Positions 51,703 through 59,582 of a stretch of 64,000 nt of DNA are shown in pieces. The notes below the pieces were generated by a model, which saw nothing but the letters and a program-made list of their open reading frames with translations, made no database searches and had not been told where the DNA came from. Position 1 is the stretch's first letter, and each line of letters begins with the position of its first letter. The DNA lies in assembly GCF_963668165.1 (NCBI RefSeq), contig NZ_OY764212.1, positions 744,001 through 808,000 of the forward strand. Reading direction: 5' to 3'. Source of the stretch: Marispirochaeta sp. (GTDB lineage: Bacteria > Spirochaetota > Spirochaetia > JC444 > Marispirochaetaceae). Made by a program: the position numbers and the translations under genes.

Positions 51703-52257
51703 ATGACTGATGATGTAAAGGTCTTTCTTACCGGGCAGATACGAAAAGCCTCGAAGGAAGGCAGATTGACTGATAATCGGGAGCTGGCTGCGGCCGGCTC
51801 CCGTTTTTTCGAGACCGAATTTACTCCGGATATGATCGCCGCCAGGGTCGAATCGGCAGCCTGTGTTGAGAGTCCGGATATCCGCATATTCCAGGGAAAA
51901 GGATGTCACCGCTATTACAGCAGTGTCTCCATGACGGATTCCTACGCCGAAATTCTGAATTTCTCTGCAGAAGGGGATGATATATTGCTCATTGCGTCCA
52001 CAGTCCGAAAGGATTCCCGGACCTATCCGCGGCCGACCATACTCAAACAGTTTCTTGAAGCTCCTTTCTCTGTAGAAACAGAAAGGCTTAACCAGATTGT
52101 GGAAATCCTTGCAGCGGACACAGAAGACTACAAAGACATTCAGCTGACTCATGCCTCTAACGGTGATCGCTACCTCTTCTCTGCAGCCTTCCTGGATAAA
52201 TCCCAGGCAGATTATATGGCGGAGTGGGCATCGGTGGACAGTCTGGAGATTCAATAG
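51703..52257 (+). CDS. Accessory protein in YdhW position
   Basis: A 184-residue soluble protein starting MTDDVKVFLTGQIRKASKEGRL. It has no cysteine cluster, signal or membrane segment; an N-terminal helical stretch precedes an alpha/beta part (ILLIASTVRKDSRTYPRPTILKQFLEAPF and DIQLTHASNGDRYLFSAAFL). It occupies the third position, as YdhW does in E. coli ydhYVWXUT, and has similar length. I infer a YdhW-like maturation or chaperone role by position only; I cannot confirm sequence homology. Confidence 0.6.
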   Translation: MTDDVKVFLTGQIRKASKEGRLTDNRELAAAGSRFFETEFTPDMIAARVESAACVESPDIRIFQGKGCHRYYSSVSMTDSYAEILNFSAEGDDILLIASTVRKDSRTYPRPTILKQFLEAPFSVETERLNQIVEILAADTEDYKDIQLTHASNGDRYLFSAAFLDKSQADYMAEWASVDSLEIQ

Positions 52258-52923
52258 ATGAGACCAATGCAGGAGATACGACCGCTTGTTACCGAGTCGA
52301 AGGTTTTGCTGTTTACAGGAGACAAACTCATACACAGTTTTTACTGCACTCCGGAAGCCTTAAGGGAGCTGACTATCGGGCACCTGTTCTGTAATGATTT
52401 GATACAAGGTCCGGCCGGACTTTTGAATTACGAAGCCGATATGGATGATCCGGAGGGTATCATCATCAGGATAAATATAGATACTGAAAACACAAAGCCC
52501 TTACCAGCCATGAAGGAAATAACGATTCCGGGCCTCGAAAAACTCCAGGCTCTCATGAACAATTTTTTTGATAGCGCAGAAAAATATAAAACCCACGGTG
52601 GTATTCACTGCAGCGCCCTCTTTGATGGCACTGCCTTTGTCGCCCAATTCGAAGACGTGGGGCGCCATAACGCCTTTGACAAGGTGATTGGCAAGGCTCT
52701 TATTGCCGGACTAAACCCGGCGAACATGATCTATTTTACCTCCGGCCGCGTGAATTCGGAAATTGCAGAAAAAGCAGGCCGCTGCGGGTTTCCCCTAATT
52801 GTATCCCGGAGTATAGCCACGACCAGAGCCTGTGAAACAGCCCGGAAACAGGGAGTCGGTATAATCGGCCGCATCTCGTCTTCACAGCCTCTTCTGTTTA
52901 CTAAAGGGCGTGCATATGCCTGA
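52258..52923 (+). CDS. fdhD: FdhD-like sulfurtransferase lacking the CxxC motif
   Basis: A 221-residue protein of the FdhD/NarQ family, which passes sulfur to the metal of bis-pterin enzymes such as formate dehydrogenase. Family features are LIHSFYCTPEALRELTIGHLF, GGIHCSALFDG, QFEDVGRHNAFDKVIGKAL and SGRVNSEIAEKAGRCGFPLIVSRSIATTRA. The family's active CxxC loop (C121/C124 in E. coli), expected before GGIHCSA, is absent; the only Cys near is in GGIHC. It is also shorter than usual (about 260-280). The ATG follows the previous stop directly. Presumably it matures the YdhV-like enzyme. Confidence 0.82.
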   Translation: MRPMQEIRPLVTESKVLLFTGDKLIHSFYCTPEALRELTIGHLFCNDLIQGPAGLLNYEADMDDPEGIIIRINIDTENTKPLPAMKEITIPGLEKLQALMNNFFDSAEKYKTHGGIHCSALFDGTAFVAQFEDVGRHNAFDKVIGKALIAGLNPANMIYFTSGRVNSEIAEKAGRCGFPLIVSRSIATTRACETARKQGVGIIGRISSSQPLLFTKGRAYA

Positions 52924-53695
52924 CAACAGGAAAGAACAGCTCAGCAGGGATGAAGAGAAGCTGCTGCAGCTTTCGGTACGCCAGCATCTGAGGGAGCTTC
53001 GTTCGGTCATACTGGTATCGGTAACAGCTTTAGTTCTGTTCAGCGCTGTCAGCTTCTACTTCTTTGATCCCATTGTCGACTTTCTGTACACCCCCTTCCT
53101 TGCCATTGAAGGCCTTGATACCGAGGATACCCTCTTTATAAATTTTCTCTTTGAGGGATTCCTTACCAAGTTAAAAGTCTCGATTCTTGCAGGATTTACC
53201 CTTTCAATTCCGGTCATTCTGTTCATGCTCGTCCGCTTTGTCCTGCCGGCTCTGAAAAAAAGAGAGAAAAGAGTACTCTTTGTTGCAATATTCATTGGAT
53301 CCCTGCTGGTTGCTCTCGGTTTTTATTACGGCTACTATTCGATCCTTCCCCTGACAATCAAGTTTTTTACAAACCGCGGTTTTTTACCGGAGAACGTGGG
53401 ACTGATGTTGAACTATCAGCGCAATATCCTGTACATTTTCCGTTTTATTCTGATAATTATGATCAGTTTCCAGTTCCCTATTCTGCTGGAAGCACTTATG
53501 GTCCTCAATATTATTGAGCGAAAGGCCCTCTTTAAAGTCAGTCGTTTTGTGATCGTGCTTGTTTTTATCCTCGCAGCATTTATTACTCCTCCGGATTTTA
53601 TTTCACAGTGTATAATTGCCGCGCCCTTGATCAGCCTTTACTTTTTGGCCATTTTGGTTGCAAAGATATTCCGCTTCGGCGAGGGAGAAAAATAA
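52916..53695 (+). CDS. tatC: Sec-independent protein translocase subunit TatC
   Basis: A 259-residue inner-membrane protein with six helices. The N terminus QHLRELRSVILVSVTALVLF is the TatC signature with the Glu that helps bind the twin-arginine motif; FEGFLTKLKVSILAGFTLSIPVILFMLVRFVLPALKKREKR and FILAAFITPPDFISQCIIAAPLISLYFLAI are typical. ATG at 52916 (GTG at 52910 is an alternative) lies inside the fdhD gene. It is followed by TatB-like and TatA genes, so this operon contains its own Tat translocon. Confidence 0.92.
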   Translation: MPDNRKEQLSRDEEKLLQLSVRQHLRELRSVILVSVTALVLFSAVSFYFFDPIVDFLYTPFLAIEGLDTEDTLFINFLFEGFLTKLKVSILAGFTLSIPVILFMLVRFVLPALKKREKRVLFVAIFIGSLLVALGFYYGYYSILPLTIKFFTNRGFLPENVGLMLNYQRNILYIFRFILIIMISFQFPILLEALMVLNIIERKALFKVSRFVIVLVFILAAFITPPDFISQCIIAAPLISLYFLAILVAKIFRFGEGEK

Positions 53696-54021
53696 TGGGC
53701 CCCGCAGGACTCGGATTCCAGGAGATACTGCTCATTGGTGTACTGCTGCTCGTCTTCGTACGTCCCGAAGAGATCCCGGCGATCTTTCGCCGCCTTGGCC
53801 GCATCTGGGCCAAGGCCTATTATTATTATACTCTGGCCAAACGGGAAATGCGGAACATGGAGAAAGAGATCGGCATTGAGGAAGAGATGAAAGAGATCCG
53901 GGCGATCAACGCCAGAATACGAAGTGAAATCGCGAACTTTGATAAAGCAGTTAAGAAAGAGACCGGGGACAATCCCACTGCCCCGGTACAAAATACAGAA
54001 GAAAACAGCAAGGAGAATTAG
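53695..54021 (+). CDS. tatB: TatB-like translocase subunit
   Basis: A 108-residue protein with one N-terminal helix (GFQEILLIGVLLLVFVRPEEIPAIFRRLGRIWAKAY), an amphipathic helix and a charged coiled coil (MEKEIGIEEEMKEIRAINARIRSEI). The Glu near the helix start and RPEEIP hinge suit the TatA/TatB family; length and long tail suit TatB. The start overlaps the tatC stop by one base (TAATG). Confidence 0.82.
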   Translation: MGPAGLGFQEILLIGVLLLVFVRPEEIPAIFRRLGRIWAKAYYYYTLAKREMRNMEKEIGIEEEMKEIRAINARIRSEIANFDKAVKKETGDNPTAPVQNTEENSKEN

Positions 54022-54024
54022 GAT

Positions 54025-54198
54025 ATGCTTGGTTCAACAGAGATTCTGGTTATTGGCGGCGTAGTCGTACTTTTATTCGGCGCTTCGGCTATCCCGAAAT
54101 TTGCCCGGTCCCTGGGTAAGGCAAAAAAAGAGTTCCGCGACGGGATGGATGAAGGGGCTGAAGAAGCGGAAAAAAAACAGGAAGAAAAGAAGGATTAA
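54025..54198 (+). CDS. tatA: TatA pore-forming subunit
   Basis: A 57-residue protein, shorter than many gene callers report. The helix EILVIGGVVVLLFGASAIPKFARSLGKAKKEFRDGMDE has the FG hinge and amphipathic helix of TatA, followed by a short acidic and Lys-rich tail. AAGGAG precedes the ATG at 54025, which is three bases after the tatB stop. It completes the Tat system of this operon and overlaps the convergent kinase gene by four bases. Confidence 0.88.
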   Translation: MLGSTEILVIGGVVVLLFGASAIPKFARSLGKAKKEFRDGMDEGAEEAEKKQEEKKD

Positions 54199-55814
54199 TT
54201 CCGCGGATCCTCTTCCAGTGGAAAAGCAAGCCGAAAACAGGTATCGGTCCCGTTTTCCCGGCTAAAACTGCCGTTGAGCTGCTCCGTCAGGGACTGTATT
54301 ACGAGAGTTCCCAGACCTGGCGGAGCTTCCCGGTATGGGCGTCCGTTATTGCAAAAGCGGATAAGGACTTCCGTTTCGTTGATTCTGCCTCCCTCAATAT
54401 AGATTCTTCCCCCGGCAACAAGCCCGTATTTGACGGCATTTGTCACAACCTCGACGGTAATAACCCCAAGAGGAATAGTCTTGCGAGGCTTCAGATAGAA
54501 TTCGTCGACGTGAATATCAATACTCACGTCGAAAGGGCACAATGTCGGAACTATGGTCTCTACCAGTCCCTTCAGATATTCGTTAACAGGAACCCGGGAA
54601 AGATTATCACCGCTGTATAAAGTATCATGGACATTCTGTATGGCTGTGATACGGGCCCCAAGATCCTTAAACGTACTCTCGTCAAAGGGGCCTTTCTGCA
54701 TAACAATAAGATTTATGATGCTGGTAATCAGGGACAGATTATTCTTGACCCGGTGATGAATCTCCTGCAGCAGGAGCTTGCGTTCCTCACTGGTTTTCTG
54801 TATCTGCTCATTGGTTTTTTCCAGTTTATCGGAATACTGCTTTATTCGTCTGTTCTGCATTAATTGCAAGGCTGCAACGGCGATAAGCCAGATGAGTATA
54901 CCGAACGAAAACACCAGAGACAGTGTCTGCAGAATACCCCTCTGCCACGCGTCTATTTCCTCTTCAAGACTGATAACAGCCATGGCAAAATAAGGAAAGG
55001 ATTCCACCTGATACAGACCGGCAACCCACCAATCGCCAACAAGTACATGGAATCCACCTCGGATTACATTATCCTTCCCCTGCTCAATCATTCTGTTCAG
55101 CCATTCACCTGAACCAGCCTTTCTCTCAGAGAAATTCTTTACCAAAACCGTTTCAAGGTCCTTGTCGAGAAGACGCATCTCAATGGAATCACGATAATAG
55201 GGATCGCCGACGGAAGGCATGAGAGTCTCAATGTCGAGAATCGCGTCAACAATTACGAGAAGGCTTCCATCATCGCCTCGTATTGACCTGCTTAGATGAA
55301 CATGCTCAGAATGCGGCATGGCTGGATTTATATGATGATTGATCATGAAACGAACGCCGGTCTCTCGATGTATGTTCACCGAATGTTTGAGACCCTGATC
55401 TTCCCGGGGAGCTCCGGGGCTGCGCCAGAGAATGTTCTCTTCAGAATCCAGTATAACCATAAAACGGACATACGGGGTCAGGAGCAGTTCCCGTTTTAAA
55501 TACCGGTCCAGCACTGAACCTGAGGGGATCTCTTCAGAGAAAGAGTATCCCTGCAGTTTTTCAATCGATAGCCGTACCAGGGTATCTGCCCGGGAAAAGC
55601 CTGCATTTATTTGAGATGCCACCAGCTTCGCGTGAGACTCGACTTCAAAGGCTGCCGCCCTGTTTATCTGCTCACGTCCTTTCTGAAGATTCATGATACT
55701 AAGTATAAGAGATACCAGGACAATAGAAACCACCAGGATGCTTACTATACGAAAACGTGAAGGATCATCATACTGTCCTGGAAAGGAACGAAACCTATTC
55801 ACTGTCAAGCTCAA
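54195..55814 (-). CDS. Sensor histidine kinase with extracellular Cache-like domain, HisKA_2 family
   Basis: A 539-residue membrane kinase. Helix 1 (FRIVSILVVSIVLVSLILSIMNL), an extracellular domain of about 240 residues of Cache type (LTPYVRFMVILDSEENILWRSPG, LLVIVDAILDIETLM), helix 2 (LSLVFSFGILIWLIAVAALQLM), a short coiled coil, an H-box LLLQEIHHRVKNNLSLITSIINLIV and an HATPase with TVEVVTNAVKYGLV. No response regulator adjoins. It overlaps the DctP-like gene upstream by 20 bases, so the binding protein probably feeds it its signal. Confidence 0.88.
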   Translation of the reverse strand: MSLTVNRFRSFPGQYDDPSRFRIVSILVVSIVLVSLILSIMNLQKGREQINRAAAFEVESHAKLVASQINAGFSRADTLVRLSIEKLQGYSFSEEIPSGSVLDRYLKRELLLTPYVRFMVILDSEENILWRSPGAPREDQGLKHSVNIHRETGVRFMINHHINPAMPHSEHVHLSRSIRGDDGSLLVIVDAILDIETLMPSVGDPYYRDSIEMRLLDKDLETVLVKNFSERKAGSGEWLNRMIEQGKDNVIRGGFHVLVGDWWVAGLYQVESFPYFAMAVISLEEEIDAWQRGILQTLSLVFSFGILIWLIAVAALQLMQNRRIKQYSDKLEKTNEQIQKTSEERKLLLQEIHHRVKNNLSLITSIINLIVMQKGPFDESTFKDLGARITAIQNVHDTLYSGDNLSRVPVNEYLKGLVETIVPTLCPFDVSIDIHVDEFYLKPRKTIPLGVITVEVVTNAVKYGLVAGGRIYIEGGRINETEVLIRFCNNGRPYREAPPGLGTLVIQSLTEQLNGSFSRENGTDTCFRLAFPLEEDPRN

Positions 55815-56787
55815 TAAAGTCCTGATCTATCCCCAACGCACGGATAAATCCATCCCGCTGATCCATTAAGCGATCCCGTGCATTAACTGAATCATACTTC
55901 TGTGGTTCATTGATCTGCACACCGTTTCTTACTGCGGCTGCCATAGCTTCCTGCTGGGCCGCAGCCGCTGCTGTTTTCTGCTTTTCTGCCGTATTATTCC
56001 ATATAGTGACAAAGTGCTGGCGTTGTTCGCTGCTTAACCGGCTCCAGGCGTAACTGGAAACCAGAGGTACATACTGAGGGAAATACTCATAATCCAGGAA
56101 CGCATACCGGATACCATCCTTCCACAGGGCGGCGCTTCGGATGGTCTCAAAGGTCGTCAGAACTCCATCAACAGAGCCGTCCCGAATACGGGGAGGAAGA
56201 TCGGGCCAGGGGATAATAACGCCTTCCGCTCCAAAAGCTTCGACCCGCATTTTATTGGCAATCCCGCCGGCGACCCGTATACGTAAACCGGAAAAATCGT
56301 CAAAAGAGGAGATCTCATGGTGAGTAGTAAAAAGATGAGCCGGCCCAAGGTCCATCCACAATCCGGGAACAACGACGTCGAGGTTCAGCTCTATTCGGGA
56401 AACCAGCTCACGGCCCATTCTGCTGCCGAAAAACTCTTTACCCATGCCGCTTTTGGCGCCGAAAAAATCCGGCAGTAACAGGTAGCTGATTTCTGGTACA
56501 TAGCGGTCAAGCTGCCAGGTCCCGGGAACGGCCATCTCCAGATCTCCTCGGGCCATAGCCCCTACGGCCTCACTGTCACGGAAAAGCCGTGCAGAGTGGT
56601 AGAACCTGACATCCAGGACATCTCCCAGCATATCTTTCAATTCAACGGCAAACTTTTCCACCGCTTTAGTCTGTACATGATTCGCCGTGTTTTCCACGGA
56701 AATACGAAACAGAAGCCTGTTTTGGGCGAAAATCTGGACAGATAGAACTGTCAGCAGAAGGAGTAGAAACAGTCCTTTTTTTCTCAT
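55795..56787 (-). CDS. DctP-family binding protein without transporter
   Basis: A 330-residue periplasmic protein (signal peptide GLFLLLLLTVLSVQIFAQ). DctP features are FRISVENTANHVQTKAVEKFAVELKDML, LRIRVAGG with the conserved Arg, and DGVLTTFETIRSAALWKDG. No DctQ/DctM genes are present; translation is coupled to a sensor kinase, so it likely works as a ligand-sensing partner. The C-terminal sequence (QQEAMAAAVRNGVQINEPQKYD) is normal for the family. Confidence 0.85.
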   Translation of the reverse strand: MRKKGLFLLLLLTVLSVQIFAQNRLLFRISVENTANHVQTKAVEKFAVELKDMLGDVLDVRFYHSARLFRDSEAVGAMARGDLEMAVPGTWQLDRYVPEISYLLLPDFFGAKSGMGKEFFGSRMGRELVSRIELNLDVVVPGLWMDLGPAHLFTTHHEISSFDDFSGLRIRVAGGIANKMRVEAFGAEGVIIPWPDLPPRIRDGSVDGVLTTFETIRSAALWKDGIRYAFLDYEYFPQYVPLVSSYAWSRLSSEQRQHFVTIWNNTAEKQKTAAAAAQQEAMAAAVRNGVQINEPQKYDSVNARDRLMDQRDGFIRALGIDQDFIELDSE

Positions 56788-56916
56788 CCTGATAAAACAT
56801 CCTCCTCCGATACACCAATAAATTTAGTACATAACAGACAGCTGTGCAAATCGACAGGTTACACTCCTATAGAAAGTGGCTGAGGATGTATCTTGTTTGG
56901 GAGTTTTATCCCTGTT

Positions 56917-57351
56917 TTAATTCAGTCTTAGAAGAGCTTCCATGGCTAAAACATAGCTGTCAGAACCAAAGCCGCTGATAACCCCAATACAGACCGGAGC
57001 GAGAACCGATGTGTGGCGAAAGGATTCACGCTTGTAAACGTTGGAAATATGTACTTCCACGGCCGGGACCTCGGCAGCAGAGATTGCGTCGCGCAGGGCA
57101 ATGGAGTAGTGGGTGTAGGCTCCTGCGTTTAACACAATGCCGTCAACCCGTTTTCGGCATTGCTGAATAAAGGTTACAAGCTCACCTTCTCCATTGGATT
57201 GAAAGAATTCGATATCAGCTCCTAATTCGTGGGCCCTTTGCTTTAACCCGGCATTGATTGTCTCCAGGTTCTGGACACCATAAACATCGACTTCTCGCTG
57301 ACCCAGCATGTTCAGGTTGGGACCGTTGATTACTGCTATTCGCTTAGGCAC
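56917..57351 (-). CDS. aroQ: 3-dehydroquinate dehydratase, type II
   Basis: A 144-residue cytosolic enzyme of the shikimate pathway (3-dehydroquinate to 3-dehydroshikimate). Signature INGPNLNMLGQREVDVYG, the catalytic Tyr in INGPNLN..VYG region, FFQSNGEGELVTFIQ, LNAGAYTHYSIALRDAI and VEVHISNVYKRESFRHTS. The GTG at 57351 has AAGGAG at ideal distance and gives the usual family length; the frame to 57432 is not used. Single gene. Confidence 0.92.
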   Translation of the reverse strand: MPKRIAVINGPNLNMLGQREVDVYGVQNLETINAGLKQRAHELGADIEFFQSNGEGELVTFIQQCRKRVDGIVLNAGAYTHYSIALRDAISAAEVPAVEVHISNVYKRESFRHTSVLAPVCIGVISGFGSDSYVLAMEALLRLN

Positions 57352-57509
57352 CGGACTCTCCTTCCAGAAACTCAGACTGCTCTGATAAATTTCGTCTAAA
57401 CTATACAGTCTTTTCGGTAAACACGCAATCAAACCGCGGATGTGTCAAAATACACAGAGCCTTATCACCAGAACTTGACAGAACAAACAAGCATCCCTAC
57501 TGTAGCGAC

Positions 57510-59582
57510 ATGAAGTCCGCAAACCATGCAGCATACCTGTTCCTGTTATTATTCCTGATTTCCATCGGTCTTGTCGGAAACCCGTTGCAGGAACAAGCAG
57601 CAGCCCCTTCTCCATCATTCGAACAGGCTGTCCGGTTCTATTATGCGGGTGAATTTGAATCCTCCGTGGATGCTTTCCGCCGGCGGGTGCGGCACGACAA
57701 CTCCGATAGTCTTTCCAGGATTCAGCTTGTTCGACTCCTAAAAGAGGCAGGAGAGATGCAGGAAGCTCTAGAACATCTGCACATTCTCAACGCTGCCGCG
57801 GAGAATGATCAATTCTCCCTTGAACTGCTGAAAACAGGAATCCTTGCAGACTCAGGGGTAAACCTGGACATAGAATCAGCTTCGAACACATCTGGGGAAG
57901 CTCTCTTTTGGTACGCCCTGGGGGTGCTTCGTGAGGGAAAATCAGATACTGCCAAGGAACTTCTCAAGAGGTCTCTGCTGGAGGATGATTACAATCCCGG
58001 GGCGAACTATTTTCTCGGCCTTATCGCAAAGGCTCAGCAAGAATACCCTGCAGCCCGTGACCATCTTATGCGCGCGCTTAAACAGGAACCAAACCTGACA
58101 ATGGTCCTCGTGCCTCTGGCACAGACGGTGATCGCCCAGGGAGCCGTCGACGAGGGCTATCGGCTTCTGCTCCGGGCCGGAGCAGCGCTTCCGGAAAATC
58201 CAGAAGTTGCGCAGGGGATGCGGCAGCTTGTTGAAAGATACCCCCATTTAGCGGAAAAAAAAGAACAGGAATCCAGAGAGCGGCGTATTGCTGCCAGGAC
58301 TCCGCAAAAAGAACACCTTCCGTCAGGCATGGAAACCCTGCCAGTTATACGAATCGGGCTGGCAGAAGGCATCGATATTCTGCATCTGAAAACAGGGGCA
58401 AGCTTTACGCTTCGGACAACAGAGAAGCTTTACCTGGGAGAAGCGGAAGAAATCCTGACGATTACCTGTTCCCCGGACCGGGTGAGAATCAGCGGCGACA
58501 CAGGCGATACGATTATGGAGAGCTCTGATCCGGTAATCCTCGACTACGAAATACCCGGAACCACAACGGCGCTCTTTGATATGGAATACGGCGGCGGTTA
58601 CTATTATGCCGGCTCCGAGGACCGCTTCTATCGGGGACAGATGGAGTTTTTACCCACCCGGGATGGACTCACTATCGTGAACCAGGTAAGCCTGGAGGAG
58701 TATCTCTACTCGGTAGTTCCATCGGAAATCCCCGCGTACTGGCCGGAGGAAGCCCTTGAGGCCCAGGCCATCGCGGCCCGCAGCTATACCCTGGCAAACA
58801 TGGGACGATTTGCTTCCCGGGGGTTTGATCTGATGGGTTCGGTGCGGTCCGCCTCTTACCGCGGAGCCGGAAACGAAGCTGAAAGAACTACCAGTGCCGT
58901 CGACGCCACCTGGGGCAAGGTGCTGGTACATAACGGAAAAGCCCTGGACGCGGTGTACTCCGCCAACAGCGGCGGATACACCGAAAGCGGGGAAAGCGTC
59001 TGGGGTTACCCCTCCCCCTTAAGGGCTGTAAACGATCCCAAGCTGTCGTCTCGGACAGAGCCCCTGCCACCCGACAGCCTTGCCCGCTGGCTGACGGAAC
59101 GCCCCGAAAGCTTCAGCTCCGAACCGGGTTTTCATTCTGCCGCCGCTTATCGCTGGAAAATGTGGGTATCCGCAGAAGAAATCTCCGCGCGCTTAGCTTC
59201 CCGGGGCTACGAGATCGGGAGGATTATATCCCTCACCAGCCGGGGACGGGGCATAAGCGGCAGGGTCGAAAAAGTCCTTGTCCAGGGAACCGATGAGGAC
59301 GCCGAAGTACGGGGGGATAGTATCCGTTCTGTCCTCGGAGGTCTGCGCAGCAATCTGTTTATCTCGGAGGCTGTGCTGGGGGCCGACGGCCTGCCGGAAT
59401 CCTTTCTATTTACCGGCGGTGGCTGGGGGCATGGTGTCGGCATGGACCAGAGCGGTGCTGCCGGAATGGCTGCCCAGGGATGGTCGGCGGAGGAGATACT
59501 TGCGCATTACTATCCCGAGGCGGTAATAGAGGATATCAGCTCACTCATTACTTTTAGCACCCGTAATGAAGATAAGGATTAA
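57510..59582 (+). CDS. SpoIID/LytB-domain protein with N-terminal TPR-like repeats
   Basis: A 690-residue exported protein. The signal peptide is AAYLFLLLFLISIGLVGNP. Residues about 30-250 form TPR-like helices (AVRFYYAGEFESSVDAFRRRV, GANYFLGLIAKAQQEYPAARDHLMRAL). A SpoIID domain fills about 360-685: NQVSLEEYLYSVVPSEIPAYWPEEALEAQAIAARSYTLANMG, AVYSANSGGYTESGESVWG, GGGWGHGVGMDQSGAAGMA. SpoIID enzymes are peptidoglycan lytic transglycosylases of denuded glycan; the key Glu in VPSEIP is present. In a non-sporulating spirochaete it probably acts in wall turnover or division. It overlaps the convergent UxaA-type gene by four bases. Confidence 0.88.
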   Translation: MKSANHAAYLFLLLFLISIGLVGNPLQEQAAAPSPSFEQAVRFYYAGEFESSVDAFRRRVRHDNSDSLSRIQLVRLLKEAGEMQEALEHLHILNAAAENDQFSLELLKTGILADSGVNLDIESASNTSGEALFWYALGVLREGKSDTAKELLKRSLLEDDYNPGANYFLGLIAKAQQEYPAARDHLMRALKQEPNLTMVLVPLAQTVIAQGAVDEGYRLLLRAGAALPENPEVAQGMRQLVERYPHLAEKKEQESRERRIAARTPQKEHLPSGMETLPVIRIGLAEGIDILHLKTGASFTLRTTEKLYLGEAEEILTITCSPDRVRISGDTGDTIMESSDPVILDYEIPGTTTALFDMEYGGGYYYAGSEDRFYRGQMEFLPTRDGLTIVNQVSLEEYLYSVVPSEIPAYWPEEALEAQAIAARSYTLANMGRFASRGFDLMGSVRSASYRGAGNEAERTTSAVDATWGKVLVHNGKALDAVYSANSGGYTESGESVWGYPSPLRAVNDPKLSSRTEPLPPDSLARWLTERPESFSSEPGFHSAAAYRWKMWVSAEEISARLASRGYEIGRIISLTSRGRGISGRVEKVLVQGTDEDAEVRGDSIRSVLGGLRSNLFISEAVLGADGLPESFLFTGGGWGHGVGMDQSGAAGMAAQGWSAEEILAHYYPEAVIEDISSLITFSTRNEDKD

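Noticed and set aside
51703..52257. Firm naming of this gene as ydhW
   Set aside because: Position and length fit, but no diagnostic motif could be recognised, so no symbol is given.
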